DNA of 64,000 nucleotides, from contig NC_090319.1 in assembly GCF_040869045.1 (NCBI RefSeq), positions 396,319,601 to 396,383,600 on the forward strand. Reading direction: 5' to 3'. Both the position numbers and the translations under genes were made by a program. A model generated the notes under the pieces. That model saw only the letters and a list, made by a program, of their open reading frames with translations. It was not told the origin of the DNA and did no database searches. The DNA comes from Eurosta solidaginis (lineage: Eukaryota > Arthropoda > Insecta > Diptera > Tephritidae). Positions within the stretch are counted from its first letter, which is position 1. The number at the start of each line of letters is the position of its first letter. Positions 1 through 11,724 of the stretch are shown piece after piece.

Positions 1-1140
1 CTATTAGGATTTCGGTTCATCACTATGCATAACAACAATAAACCAAACAGCCACACATTCGTACATGTAAACATCAAACCAAGCAGCCACACATACATGT
101 AAACAGCCAACCATGCCAACCATGGCTACCCCTTTTTGCCATTTTCATTTCGAATGCCAATACAAACACGCATTATCTAAAGGTTTTGTTTTTTTATTTC
201 CAAATCACCCCTTTCTATAGTGAGTGCAAATGAAACAGTGTGATTTTAAAATTTCTAAAAATGACAAACAAATCAGCTGTTAAAAATAAATTCGTATTTA
301 TGACATCCGAGAAAAATTATGTGAAAATCGTTAAAATTTAAACATTTTTGGTATAACTTGTATTTTATAACATAGTATATTCCGACAATAGTAATTGTTT
401 TTATATTTTTCAGATACGCGTGATTAAAAGCAGTTGATTAAGCATGGATCTCACTTTTGCCAAGCTCAAATAGGCAATGACGACACTCAGAGGGTTATTG
501 GATTTTAAATTATTAGACACTTTTGAATCCCTTTCTATTTTTGTCATTGTAGTTATTTGAGCGGTATTAACAATTCAACTGAGATGACAAAGCTGAAACA
601 TAAGTAAGGTTTAAGAAGTTTGGGAAAAGTCTAAAACTAAGAATGCCACCCACTCTGCGGGGCTTTCGTAAATTTGGATGCTGTTATCAATTTGCTGAAT
701 CCGCTTCTAGTTAATATGGCGAATGCTGAATTCGCCAATCGGTACTCAGCTACTTAGCGCATAGAAATCTAGGTGATATCCTTTTAAACAAAAGGTTCAC
801 ATTGTTACGTAATGAATGCCATTAATCCCTAACCATCAACTGTGCTCAAAATCACTTTCATGTCCAAAAAGGCATGGAATTTACTGGAAGATGTTTGTGC
901 TCGTTGTGTTATTAAGGAACACCAAGCTGAAGGTACTAATTGGCGCAAGAAACCAAAACCAGGGGTTTCTTCAATTGCAGATTGCAATGCAGCGAGCAGA
1001 ACCCAAGTGAGGCTGGATTATTTTTCCGCATACGCAACATAAATCCTCCAAATACCACCGTGGCCCAGGATAGGAAGAAGCAAATGCCTGAATTGAGTTA
1101 AGGATTACGCAGAATTATCTACGCTTTATTTCGTTTTAAC
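1..1140. other. Unclassified intergenic DNA
   Basis: No recognisable gene or mobile element. The first 120 bases contain loose CA-rich repeats (variants of 'cagccacacatacatgtaaac'). Two overlapping 60-70 codon ORFs lie at 816-1042. The longer (842-1042, 66 residues) has a Cys pair (CARC) and a basic stretch, but I do not recognise a family and would not call it a gene. The rest is AT-rich with scattered stops. Confidence 0.5.
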
Positions 1141-1149
1141 TTTGTAGTA

Positions 1150-1555
1150 CTAATTTATTTAACTATGTTGTTTTTTATTTAATTTATTTGTTCAACTGGG
1201 TTTTATTTTCTTGTATTTTTTTATTTTATTTAACTTTATGTTATTTATTTTATCTTATTTTATTTTATCTTATTTTATTTTATTTAACTTTATCTTATTT
1301 ATTTTATCTTATTTTATTTTGGTTTGTTTTATTTAATTTTATTTTGTACTATTTTATTTTATTTTACTTTAATTTATTTTATATTATTTAAATTTACATA
1401 TTTTATTTTATTTTTAATTTCATTTTATCTTATTTTACTTTACATTTTTTATTATATTTTATGTTATTTTATTTCAATATATTTTATTTTATTTCATTTG
1501 TTTAATTTTCTTACAATGTTACTATTTGATTTTTAATATAATAAATTTATAAATT
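1150..1555. repeat. T-rich simple-sequence tract, TTTTA-type
   Basis: About 400 bases built almost entirely of variants of TTTTA and TTTAA. ORFs in it (runs of L, F, Y and I) are translations of the repeat and not genes. It ends close to the left target-site duplication of the LINE that follows. Confidence 0.9.
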
Positions 1556-1580
1556 TTTATAGTTTCCATGGATTTATTAT

Positions 1581-1596
1581 TATAATAAATTTATTT
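1581..1596. repeat. Left target-site duplication of the I-clade LINE
   Basis: The 16 bases TATAATAAATTTATTT are repeated exactly at 7217-7232; the next base on each side differs. The length is in the normal range for LINE insertion. Confidence 0.7.
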
Positions 1597-1957
1597 GTTT
1601 ATTTATTAAATGAACAATAGCAATAAAATTACTATTCTACATACAAAAAGGAGCGCTAGCTGTCAGGGCTTTCGGCTCGCTCTCTAATAAAATATGGTTT
1701 AATAAGCTAGATTTAAATTAAAAGAGATCTTATAGCCTTAAATAATATTACAGCATATATTAATAATTGATATTAATAATGAGAATAATTTAATTGTGTG
1801 AAAAAAAGGAATAAAGATAATTAGACAGGTCAATACCAACTAAACCCTTCAGGGGTACCCACTCATTCCCACATAGAAGGAATGGAGATGGGGGAAATTC
1901 CCCGGAAGAGATTATTTGGCATTGGGGTGATAGTGTAATTCTAAACTTATAATTAAT

Positions 1958-4900
1958 TTAAATAGTTTTCCTTATGTCAGCTCTGATCAAAAACTCTGCA
2001 ATTTTTTCGATGTTGTCCTTGCAGACAGATTTTAGCAACTCTGACGGGTTTCCGCTGTTAAATAACGATTCTCTAGTTTCTTTGCAGTATTCGCAGTTGT
2101 CTAGAAGATGTTTCGTTGTTAGAGGTGCTGTTTTACAGTATGGGCAGGGCATTGGCCTCCCTCCGTTAAGTAGGTGAGAATGTGTGGCAGTTGTATGTCC
2201 TATGCGGAGGCGAACAAAGGCAGTTATGTCGCCTGTACCACAATTTGATGGGTAAATGGCCCTGGTGGCTGTGGGATTGATTTCGGCGTATTGGTGTTGA
2301 AAAGTGCTCCATTCAGTGATTCTTTGGGAATTGTGATACTTATTTATAAGGTTCTAAATATCCTTTTTTATCATGTAATCAAAACCCAAGAGAGGTTGTT
2401 TGTGGGCGTCTTTAGCTTTTTGATCAGCCAGTTCATTTCCATTAATGCCTGCGTGGCCCGGGACCCACATTATTTTTAGTTGTGCGTCGTTGCCGATAAG
2501 CAAATTGCGTATATCCGATATTAGGGCAGATTGGTTTGTAGTGTTCATAACGCTGGATATTGTGGACATGCTATCTGAGCAGATAATTGTTTTTTCTTTG
2601 GCTACGAGAGCTGATTTTAAAGCGTTGTGAATGGCTGCCGCTTCAGCTGTAAAAACTGAGCAATAGGTTGGAAGTATTCCAGCCGAGATCGTGCTCCCGT
2701 CCGCGTGAGTAACGGCAAATGTAGTGTGCTCGGAGGATTTGGAGCCGTCGGTGTAAATGAATTTCCAGTCTTTTCGGAACGGGGCAGTGTACTCTATAAA
2801 GAGGCGCTGGTATTCAGTGGAGCTTGTGCTCATTTTGGGAAATTTTTTTAACCATAACAAGAATGAAGAGTGCTTCAAATGCCAAGGGGGCATTTGTTAT
2901 TCCTAATTCTCTGGCGTACTCTATGCACCTAAATATAGCCGTTTTACGCTTTGGTGTCTTCTTAGCGGATGCCGTTATGACTGTAGCTTGGTGTAGAAGA
3001 CTATTTTTGCATGAAAATAACTTAGGTATCAGCCGCATTGTCGCGTATTTTACTCTTTCATTAATGCTTGGAAGGCCAGCTTCTGCTAGGATACAACGGA
3101 TAGGTGATGTTGGAAAAGCCCGAATGCTCCTACGAACGGCCGCGTGGTATGTGGGGCACAGCATTTTGAGGTTAGTTTGTGAACAATTTCCGTATACTGG
3201 CAATCCATAATCGATTTTAGAAAGGATCAGAGCTCGCGTGATATTGATAAGAATTTCCGTGTGAATTAGACACCGTTTAGAAGATAAATACTTAACTATA
3301 TTTAACCTGGCAGCTAAGCTTTTTTTTTAAATATACACAATGTTCCTTAAATGTGAAGTTCTTGTCAAAAATTATACCTAGAAATCTTATGCTAGACTCA
3401 TTTGTAATGTTGATATTATTATAAACTAGGGTTAGGCTATTACATTTGTGTTTTCTGCAAATGTGGAAGGTTCTGCATTTGTTAAGTGATAAGTTTGCTC
3501 CTGCACAGTGCGACCAGCTCGCAATATCTGACAAGATTGCATTAAAAATATTTTGTGCAGAATTTAAATTATTCAGCTTGGAAAAGACCAAAACGTCATC
3601 GGCGTACATGATATGCGAGACAGACTGATGTGCTGAAATAATTTGGCTTATTTCATCGAAAGCAATAGTGAATAAAGTAACTGATAAGGGGGACCCTTGG
3701 GGTATTCGTGCACGTTTGAATAGGAATTGTTTACTTTTGTTTTGAATTTTCGATTCGATAAAAATGATTTTACAAAGTTGTAAAGCTTCGTACCGAAATT
3801 CCATTTGCTCAACTGACGTAACACGACATGCACTCCGATGCGATCAAGGGCCTTTTCGAAATCAAGGCTTAATCCTGATAGATGATTACGGTTTGATAAG
3901 GCAGCAGCACAAGAGTCTTCAAAGTATAATAGGGCATCGGTGGTACCTTGCCCTTCTTTGAAAGCAACTTGATGTGGACTTACGAGGCTGTTATTCGTTA
4001 TATACGACATAATACGTTTCGATACTATTTTTTCTAATAATTTGCTCATGCAGCTTATTAGAGATATTGGTCGAAAGTCCAAAACTTCCGTGGAAGGGTT
4101 ACTTGATTTTGGAATCGGGAATATTAAGGCTGTCTTCCAGGCTTGTGGGAAAACTCCAGTCGTTAATATATTATTATAAAGCTTTACTATCCTGTGTTTA
4201 AGCACAGATGGTAGATTTCTTAACATTTCATAAGAAATTCTATCCAGACCTGGAGATTTCCCTTTCAGTTTGGAAATTGTTACTTCGAATTCTAGAAGAG
4301 ATACGTCAGACTCAATGATTGCTGTAGGAGCGTTAGGCTTATCGTATACGTTCCCTAGGGTCTCGTATTTCTTATTGACGAATATATCGTTAAAATTTGA
4401 GTCAAGTGAGTAGTCGGACCAGGTGAATGCAAAGTGCTCAGCCATTAGCGCAGAGTCGTAAATTGGACCGTTTTGGCTACTGATAAAATTGATAGGGGTG
4501 TGGGAAGAAGTTCCTGTGAGCATTTTTATGTCCGACCAGATTTTCTTAGTACTTGAATTAGGTGTTATCGCTGAAGTTAACTTTTCGAAACTATCCCGTT
4601 TAGCTTCTTTCGATTTCTTGCGAAAAGCTGCGTTTGATTGTTTGTATAATATGAGGTTTTCTACTAATCTCGTTCTTTTATACGTTTTCCAGTTTTGCTG
4701 TTTTGTGTTCCTTAAATTTTCTAACTCCTGAGACCAGTAGGGCACCACTTTTTTACGCTGCCTATATGTGGCTTGCGGTATGGAGAGATGGGCCGCGGAA
4801 CGTATGATTTTAGCAATGTTTGCAGCCTCTTCGTTAACGTTACTTGACGCTGGTATATTAGCTACGGAAGTGGTTATGAGATCCGTGAACTTGGGCCAGT

Positions 4901-5603
4901 CCGCTTTGTGAGTTAAAAATTTATGCTTTGGGAAGACTTTGGCTGAACAGGGAGTGGTTAATTCCGTAACGATTGGGAAGTGATCGCTGCCACACAAGTT
5001 GTCGAGCGTTCGACAGGTAAGCTTTGGGGCAATAGTTGCCGAACAAATAGATAAGTCTACATGCGTAAAGGTTTTATGCGTAGAAAAATGTGTGGGTGAC
5101 TTGTCATTTAAAACTATTAAGTTTTCTGAAGTTATGAGATTCTCTAAGATAGCGCCTCTAGAACTGGTAAGTGCCGAGCCCCAGAGTGGAGACCACGAGT
5201 TAAAGTCCCCCAGTATAAGAATGGGAGTGGATACTGAATTTAAAATATGTTTTAACTCTGCTAAAGTAAAGTTTTGATGAGGCGGGATATATATGCAAAT
5301 AATTGTTATATTAAAGCCAACGCATACTTCCACTGCTAAAACAGAGATAGTTGAGTGAATCGGCACAACTTTGTGTGGAATTCCCTTTTTGATTAAAGCA
5401 GCTATGCCCTGTTTGTTAGAGGTGTTTTGGGTCAAGTTAGAAAAATAAGCCGTGTATTTCTGCGGCACGGCTGCGTCTTTATTCGCGGCAATGTGTGTTT
5501 CTTGCAAGGCAATAAAACTTGGTGTTTGGTCTTTAATGAGAATTTCTAATTCGGTGTAATTGTTGTAGAGCCCGTTAAGGTTCCACTGTAAAACTGTAAA
5601 CAT
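1958..5603 (-). pseudogene. I-clade LINE ORF2: endonuclease, RT, RNase H (frameshifted)
   Basis: The polyprotein nicks target DNA and reverse-transcribes the element RNA. I place the start at the Met of MFTVLQWNLNG (5603), because that motif is the usual beginning of the AP endonuclease; an upstream in-frame Met at 5657 would overlap ORF1. Visible in order: endonuclease (QWNLNG, QETH, GDFNSW, then SDHFPI), RT fingers and palm (YEMLRNLP, FPIPKS, FRPISL), QGSPLS and the catalytic YADD near 3600, RNase H (YTDGS near 2770, acidic residues E and D downstream, GHAGINGNELAD), and a C-terminal Cys/His motif (CPYC...HLLDNC) near 2100. Frame changes occur near 3690 (between PKG and QGSPLS), around 3200-3290, near 2850 and near 2350. 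Each domain is otherwise recognisable. Confidence 0.88.
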
Positions 5604-5643
5604 TTTAAAAGTTAAGAGAAAAAAGTATGACAAGTGAGGAGAG

Positions 5644-7035
5644 TTAAAACTCTTCATCAGAGACTGTCATGCAGTTTTCTTGTGAATTATCTGTAGTGAG
5701 AGGTACTGCAGTATCATTTGCTGCAGTAAGAGATGTGATGTTAATTAATGTTGTTGGTTGGGTTAGTAGTGAGATGTTGGGTTGGTATTCGTAGGAAGAG
5801 GGAATGGGGATAGATTGAGATTGGAGGTCGCTGATGAGTTGATAGGAAGAGTTCGCTAATGCAGCGTTGGTATTAATGTTTTTGAAAATGTGATTCAAAG
5901 AAGAATCGAAAGAAGAGAGGGCATTATATTGCTCTTTGGAGATGCTAAGGGATTCGTTGTTTGTGGTATTGTTGGGTGTGTGATTTGAATTATGATGTAT
6001 ATGCGGGGAATTGCTTTGTGCTTTATTTGAACTTGAGGTTTGGTTAGAATTTGTATTTTTAGTATTCTTATTTGAAGATGTTGCTGTACTTTTAGTATTT
6101 TGATCGTTGTTGCTAGCTTTCTTGTTTGTATCATTTTCTTTTACTACTTGTGAGAAGGAGATGTTAGGAAGGGAAGGCGCTTGAGCTTTATGAATGTTAA
6201 TTGCATCGCGCATAGTGCACTTGTTCTCTATTTTGATTTTGAGAATTGCTTTTGTTTGGAGGTAACGTGGGCATGTGTTTGAAGATGACGGATGGTCGCC
6301 AGCACAATTAGCACAAAGAACTCGAGAGCAGTCATCTTTTCCGTGAGGGGGGGAAGTTACAAGTAACACAAGCAGGCTTGTTGTTGCACCGTTTTATTGT
6401 GTGCCCTAAAAGTTGGCATGACTTGCACCTCATGGGGTTCGGGAAATGTGGTCTTACGTGGGCAGTGCGCCAAGAAACATTCACTTTTTCAGGCAGACTA
6501 TAAAGGTCGAAAGTTAGGAGCACAACACCTGTAGGTACTTGGACATTGTTTACTAATTTCCTGAATTTATAAATAGCAACAACTCCTTGGTCTTTCATGT
6601 TTTCGATGATTTCCGTGTCAGGAACGTCATTGAGGCACGGGCCGAAAATAGTTCCCTTAGTGAAGTTGAGATTATCTTGGAAATTGACTTTCACTTCACA
6701 TATTCCACTTAGTTTTTTAGTAGATATGAATCTTTGTGCGATTTCAGGCGTTTTCACTAATAGTAGCAGATTACCGTCACGTAGTTCGGAAATTGAGATA
6801 ACTTCTTTGCTTATACCTTCTATGGCTTTGTGCACGGCAAAGCATGAGTATTTCGAAAGAGGTTTTGATGGATCGGATGCTGCAATGGTGATGTATTTTG
6901 GGTTTTCTTGTTTTTTTTTTGGGGGAGGCTAGGATAGGTTATAGGTGTATATGTCGGTTTTTTCCTTTTGGGTTTGGGACTATCGGCAAGCAAGGCGTAC
7001 CGATTGTCCCCCAAGTTTGGTGGCCCGGGGGCCAT
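5644..7035 (-). pseudogene. I-clade LINE ORF1: zinc-knuckle gag-like protein (frameshifted)
   Basis: A nucleic-acid-binding gag-like protein that would coat element RNA. The N-terminus starts MAPGPPNLGDNRYALL at 7035. The frame changes near 6825, continues through a central domain, then meets CCHC-type knuckles (CKSCQLLGHTIKRC, then a second Cys cluster). A second frame change near 6350 leads to a third cluster (CANCAGDHPSSSNTC), followed by an Asn/Ser-rich low-complexity tail and a stop at 5644, about 40 bases before the ORF2 start. Knuckles followed by a low-complexity tail suit I-clade ORF1. Two indels make it non-functional. Confidence 0.85.
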
Positions 7036-7216
7036 TATATCACTATATTTACCACCAATATATTACACAAAACAACGAAAGTGAGATCAAAAGAATATAA
7101 ATCACACACGTTTTTCTGCGTTGGCGGGAAAGTGAAAAAAAAAACTTCAGTAAAAGAAGAGAGAGAAAAGCACAGTCACAGCAAAAACGTCCGCTCACGA
7201 TGAGTATCAGAGACTG

Positions 7217-7232
7217 TATAATAAATTTATTT
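7217..7232. repeat. Right target-site duplication of the I-clade LINE
   Basis: Exact partner of 1581-1596. It abuts the CAGT 5' terminus of the element. Confidence 0.7.
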
Positions 7233-7332
7233 TTAATTATAAGTTCCTTTGTCAAGATATATACTGGTAGATATATGTAAAGTATTTCAAATGTTCTATT
7301 TATTGTATTTTGAAATTTTTGATTAAAAATAT

Positions 7333-10300
7333 CAAGTAAGGAAGGCTAAGTTCGGGTGTAACCGAACATTACATACTCAGTTGAGAGCTGTGGAGACAAA
7401 GTAAGGGAAAATCACCATGTTGTAAAAAGAACCTAGGGTAACCCTGGAATGTGTTTGTATGACATGTGTATCAAATGGAAGGTATTAAAGAGTATTTTAA
7501 GAAGAAGTGGACCATAGTTCTATAGATGGACGCCATTTAGGGATATCGCCATAAAGGTGGACCAGGCCTGACTCTAGAATTTGTTTGTACGATATGGGTA
7601 TCAAATGAAATGTGTTAATGATAAATTTAAAAGGGAGTGGGCCCAAGTTCTATAGGTGGACGCCTTTTCGAGATATCGCCATAAAGGTGGACCAGGGGTG
7701 ACTCTAGAATTTATTTTGTACGATATGGGTATCAAATGAAAGGTATTAATGAGTATTTTAAAAGGGCGTGGGCCTAAGTTCTATAGATGGACGCCGTTTC
7801 GAGATATCGCCATAAAGGTGGACCAGGGGTGACTCTAGAATTTATTTTGTACGATATGGGTATCAAATGAAAGGTATTAATGAATATTTTAAAAGGGCGT
7901 GGGCCTAAAATCTATAGATGGACGCCGTTTCGAGATATCGTCATAAAGGTGGACCAGGGGTGACTCTAGAATTTATTTTGTACGATATGGGTATCAAATG
8001 AAAGGTATTAATGAGTATTTTAAAAGGGCGTGGGCCTAAGTTCTATAGATGGACGCCGTTTCGAGATATCGCCATAAAGATGGATCAGGGGTGACTCTAG
8101 AATTTGTTTTTACTATATGGGTATCAAATGAAAGGTGTTGAGTATTTTGAAAGGGAGTGGGCCTTAGTTCTATAGGTTGACGCCTTTTCGGAATATCGTT
8201 ATAAAAGTGGACCAGGGTTGACTTTAGAATGCGTTTGTACAATATGGGTATCAAACGAAAGGTGTTAATAAGTGTTTTAAAACGGAGTGGGCCTTAGTTC
8301 TATAGGTGGACGCCTTTTCGGAATATCGTTATAAAATTGGACCAGGGGTGACTCTAGAATGCGTTTGTACAATATGGGTATCAAATGAAAGGTGTTAATG
8401 TGTATTTTAAAAGGGCGTGGGCCTTAGTTCTATAGGTGGACGCCTTTTCGAGATATCGCCATAAAGGTGGACCAGGGGTGACTCTAGAATTGGTTTGTAC
8501 GATATGGGTATCAAATGAAAGGTGTTAATGAGTATTTTAAAAGAACGTGGTCGTTACTTCTATAGGTGGACGCCTTTTCGAAATATCGCCATAAAGGTGG
8601 ACCAGGGGTGACTCTAGAATTTATTTGTACTATATGGGTATCAAATGAAAGGTGTTAATGAGTATTTTAAAAGGGCGTGGGCCTTAGTTCTATAGGCGGA
8701 TGCCTTTTCGAGATATCGCCATAAACGTGGACCAGGGGTGACTCTAGAATTTGTTTGTACGATATGGGTATCAAATAAAAGGTGTTAATGAGTATTTTAA
8801 AAGGGCGTGGGCCTTAGTTCTTAAGGTGGACGCCTTTTCGAAATATCGCCATAAAGGTGGACCAGGGGCGACTCTAGAATTTGTTTGTACGATATGGGTA
8901 TCAAATTAAAGGTGTTAATTAGTATTTTAAAAAGGAGTGGGCCTTAGTTCTATATGTGGACACCTTTTCGAGATATCGCCATAAACGTGGACCAGGGGTG
9001 ACTCTAGAATGTGTTTGTACGATATGGGTATCAAATTAAAGGTATTAATGTGGGTTTTAAAAGGGAGTGGCCCTTAGTTGTATATGTGAAGGCGTTTTCT
9101 AGATATCGACCAGAATGTGGACCAGGGTGATCCAGAACATCATCTGTCGAGTACCGCTAATTTATTTATATATGTAATACCATGAACAGTATTCCTTCCA
9201 AGATTCCAAGGGCTTTTGATTTCGCCCTGCAAAACTTTTTCATTTTCTTCTACTTAATATGGTAGGTGTCACACCCATTTTACCAAGTTTTTTCTAAAGT
9301 TATATCTTGCGTCAATAGACCAATACAATTACCATGTTTCATCCCTTTTTTCGTATTTGGTATATAATTATGGCATTTTTCGTAATTTTCGATATCGAAA
9401 AAGTGGGCGTGGTCATAGTCGGATTTCGGCCATTTTTTACACCAATACAAAGTGAGTTCAGATAAGTACGTCAACTGAGTTTAGTAAAGACATATCGATT
9501 TTTGCTCAAGTTATCGTGTTAACGGCCGAGCGGAAGGACAGACGGTCGACTGTGTATAAAAACTGGGCGTGGCTTCAACCGATTTCGCCCTTTTTCACAG
9601 AAAACAGTTATCGTCCTAGAATCTAAGCCTCTACCAAATTTCACAAGGATTGGTAAATTTTTGTTCGACTTATGGCATTAAAAGTATCCTAGACAAATTA
9701 AATGAAAAAGGGCGGAGCCACTCCCATTTTGAAATTTTCTTTTATTTTTGTATTTTGTTGCACCATATCATTACTGGAGTTGAATGTTGACATAATTTAC
9801 TTATATACTGTAAAGATATTAACTTTTCTTTTAAAATTTGAATTTAAAAAAAAATTTTTTTAAAAGTGGGCGTGGTCGTTCTCCGATTTTGCTAATTTTT
9901 ATTAAAGAGGCATATAGTAATAAGTGTAACGTTCCTGCCAAATTTCATCAAGATATCTTCAACGACTGCCAAATTACAGCTTGCAAAACTTCTAAATTAC
10001 CTTCTTTAAAAAGTGGGCGGTGCCACGCCCATTGTCCAAAATTTTACTAGTTTTCTATTCTGCGTCATAAGCTGAACTCACCTACCAAGTTTCATCGCTT
10101 TATCCGTATTTGGTAAGGAATTATCGCACTTTTTCGATTTTTCTAAATTTTCGATATCGAAAAAGTGGGCGTGGTTATTGTCCGATATCGTTCATTTTAA
10201 ACAGCGATCTGAGATGAGTGCCCAGGAACCTACATACCAAATTTCATCAAGATACCTCAAAATTTACTCAAGTTATCGTGTTAACGGACAGACGGACGGA

Positions 10301-10455
10301 CGGACGGACATGGCTCAATCGAATTTTTTTTCGATACTGATGATTTTGATATATGGAAGTCTATATCTATCTCGATTCCTTTATACCTGTACAACCAACC
10401 GTTATCCAATCAAAGTTAATATACTCTGTGAGCTCTGCTCAACTGAGTATAAAAA
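7333..10455 (+). mobile_element. Helentron/DINE-like element with central tandem repeats, copy A
   Basis: This non-coding element is present three times in the window, which defines its ends. All copies start CAAGTAAGGAAGGCTAAG and finish near CAACTGAGTATAAAAA. Just inside the left end, 7350-7367 is a perfect 6-bp hairpin (GTTCGG, loop, CCGAAC). ATACTCAGTTGAG at the left and CTCAACTGAGTAT at the right form subterminal inverted repeats. The middle holds 130-bp tandem repeats, then a unique tail with repeated 'gtgggcgtgg' motifs and a GGAC microsatellite near 10285. There is no convincing ORF. Subterminal inverted repeats plus central tandem repeats suggest a Helentron-associated element (inference). 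A foldback-type transposon is an alternative. Confidence 0.65.
7560..9130 (+). repeat. 130-bp tandem repeat array inside copy A
   Basis: About twelve head-to-tail units of 130-131 bp. Each contains 'gactctagaat', 'gggtatcaaatgaaaggt', 'agttctataggtggacgcc' and 'gatatcgccataaaggtgg'. The spacing is 131 bp (7681 to 7812) or 130 bp (8461 to 8591). Units differ by scattered substitutions and are most decayed at the right end. Confidence 0.93.
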
Positions 10456-10897
10456 TTTTAAAAAAGATGGTATTAAAATTATTTTGGTTATTTGGGTAAT
10501 TTTTTTTGGATATATTATTCGTTCGGGTGGCAGCCCTGCCTTGCTGTCACTCCCGCGAAAGTATGAAATTTTTCTATTAGAGGAGTGAAGCTATACGTTT
10601 TCCCATATGTTGTTTTTGAATAAGTGTGATAAGGATGGGAATCACACGTACACGAAAAACATATTTCACCGAACAAAATTATCCAACTTATCCTATTTTT
10701 GGATAGCGTCATGAATGCAGCAGTTGCAGATAAATAGCCCAGCAGTTTCAGCGAGTAATCCAAAGGTAAAAACACCATCCTTTCACGGTTCTGTTCCTTT
10801 ACAGGTTTTTGAGCTTCAATTTGAGAAGACGTAGCTGCACTTTTTGTGGCATTAAAAAGGCCTGCACTGAAATCTTACAGACCATTCTAGAAGGAGA

Positions 10898-11337
10898 ACG
10901 GAACAGTTACGGAGCGAGCATAGGAAAGAGATATACCAAATTGAGCTGCAAAGCCGCTACCAAATAGCAAGCGATATTTTGCAGGACTTTGCTTCGAATT
11001 TTGAAAGATTGGCTCATCTCGCAAATGCGGACGCACCTGTGGGATACACCGAGAGGGTAAAAGTTCAGAGCTTTATAAATAGGGGATGTCGAAACTAAAC
11101 GAGCTACATACGCAAACCCAAAGCCAACATTTGCAGAAACGGAATCACATGCACTGATTCACGAAACAGCCCCGCTTTTGTGTAGGACAGCTTTCAAAGC
11201 ACACCGTGTGGAAGTAGAAAGGCCAGACTGGGTGGACACAATATTGGAAGCACTAAAAGGATCGCAACAGGGGAGTGAAAGAGTAATCGAATGCTTCAAA
11301 TGCGGGAAGCCATGTCACATTGGACGTCATTACAGTC
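10898..11337 (+). pseudogene. LTR-retrotransposon gag fragment with zinc knuckle
   Basis: An open stretch translates to a helical gag core (EIYQIELQSRYQIAS, ERVKVQSFI), shifts frame near 11088, and continues with NPKPTFAETESHALIHETA, VERPDWVDTILEAL and a zinc knuckle ECFKCGKPCHIGRHY at about 11290-11333. This is the carboxy part of capsid plus nucleocapsid of a gypsy-type gag. The final knuckle Cys has become Tyr, so metal binding should be lost. No protease or RT follows: the fragment stops at a T-run and 110 bases of AT-rich DNA before the SINE. 10456-10890 has no recognisable content. Confidence 0.65.
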
Positions 11338-11724
11338 TTTTTTTTTAATTTTATTTGATTTAAAGTCAACAACAGACACAACGCGGTCGACTACTAAAAA
11401 TAATATAATTCGATAAGAAATATTTATAAATTTAAAAGCTAACATTATTGGCGGCCACCGTGGTGTGATGGTAGCGTGCTCCGCCTACCACACCGTATGC
11501 CCTGGGTTCACACCCCGGGCAAGGCAACTTCAAAATTTTAGAAATAAGGTTTTTCAATTAGAAGAAAATTTTTCTAAGCGGGGTCGCCCCTCGGCAGTGT
11601 TTGGCAAGCACTCCGAGTGTATTTCTGTCATGAAAAGCTCTCAGTGAAACGGCATAAAACATGTAGGTCCCGTCCGGCCAATTTGTAGGGAAAATCAAGA
11701 GGAGCACGACGAATCTCTTGGGAG

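Larger units (their letters stand above)
1597..7216 (-). mobile_element. I-clade non-LTR retrotransposon, near full length, inactive
   Basis: A LINE on the minus strand, about 5.6 kb, carrying ORF1 (zinc-knuckle gag) and ORF2 (AP-type endonuclease, reverse transcriptase, RNase H, C-terminal zinc motif). This domain order is characteristic of the I clade. A 16-bp identical sequence (TATAATAAATTTATTT) occurs at 1581-1596 and 7217-7232 and is the likely target-site duplication. The 5' end read on the minus strand starts CAGTCTCTGATACTC; as I recall, the Drosophila I factor also starts with CAGT. The 3' end is AT/TAA-rich, as expected for this clade. About 350 bases of 3' UTR follow ORF2. Both ORFs are frameshifted, so the copy is dead. 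The duplication is AT-rich, so some risk of a chance match remains. Confidence 0.88.

Noticed and set aside
816..1042. Two overlapping short ORFs
   Set aside because: No recognised domain, no codon or splice evidence; listed only as unclassified DNA.
1188..1536. ORFs of Leu/Phe/Tyr-rich protein resembling membrane segments
   Set aside because: They are translations of the TTTTA simple repeat.
7560..9130. CRISPR-like array of regular repeats
   Set aside because: The units are contiguous 130-bp tandem repeats with no spacers, in an animal genome.
11453..11530. A genuine tRNA gene
   Set aside because: The tRNA-like head continues into the SINE body shared by six copies, with no acceptor-stem closure; it is a SINE promoter.
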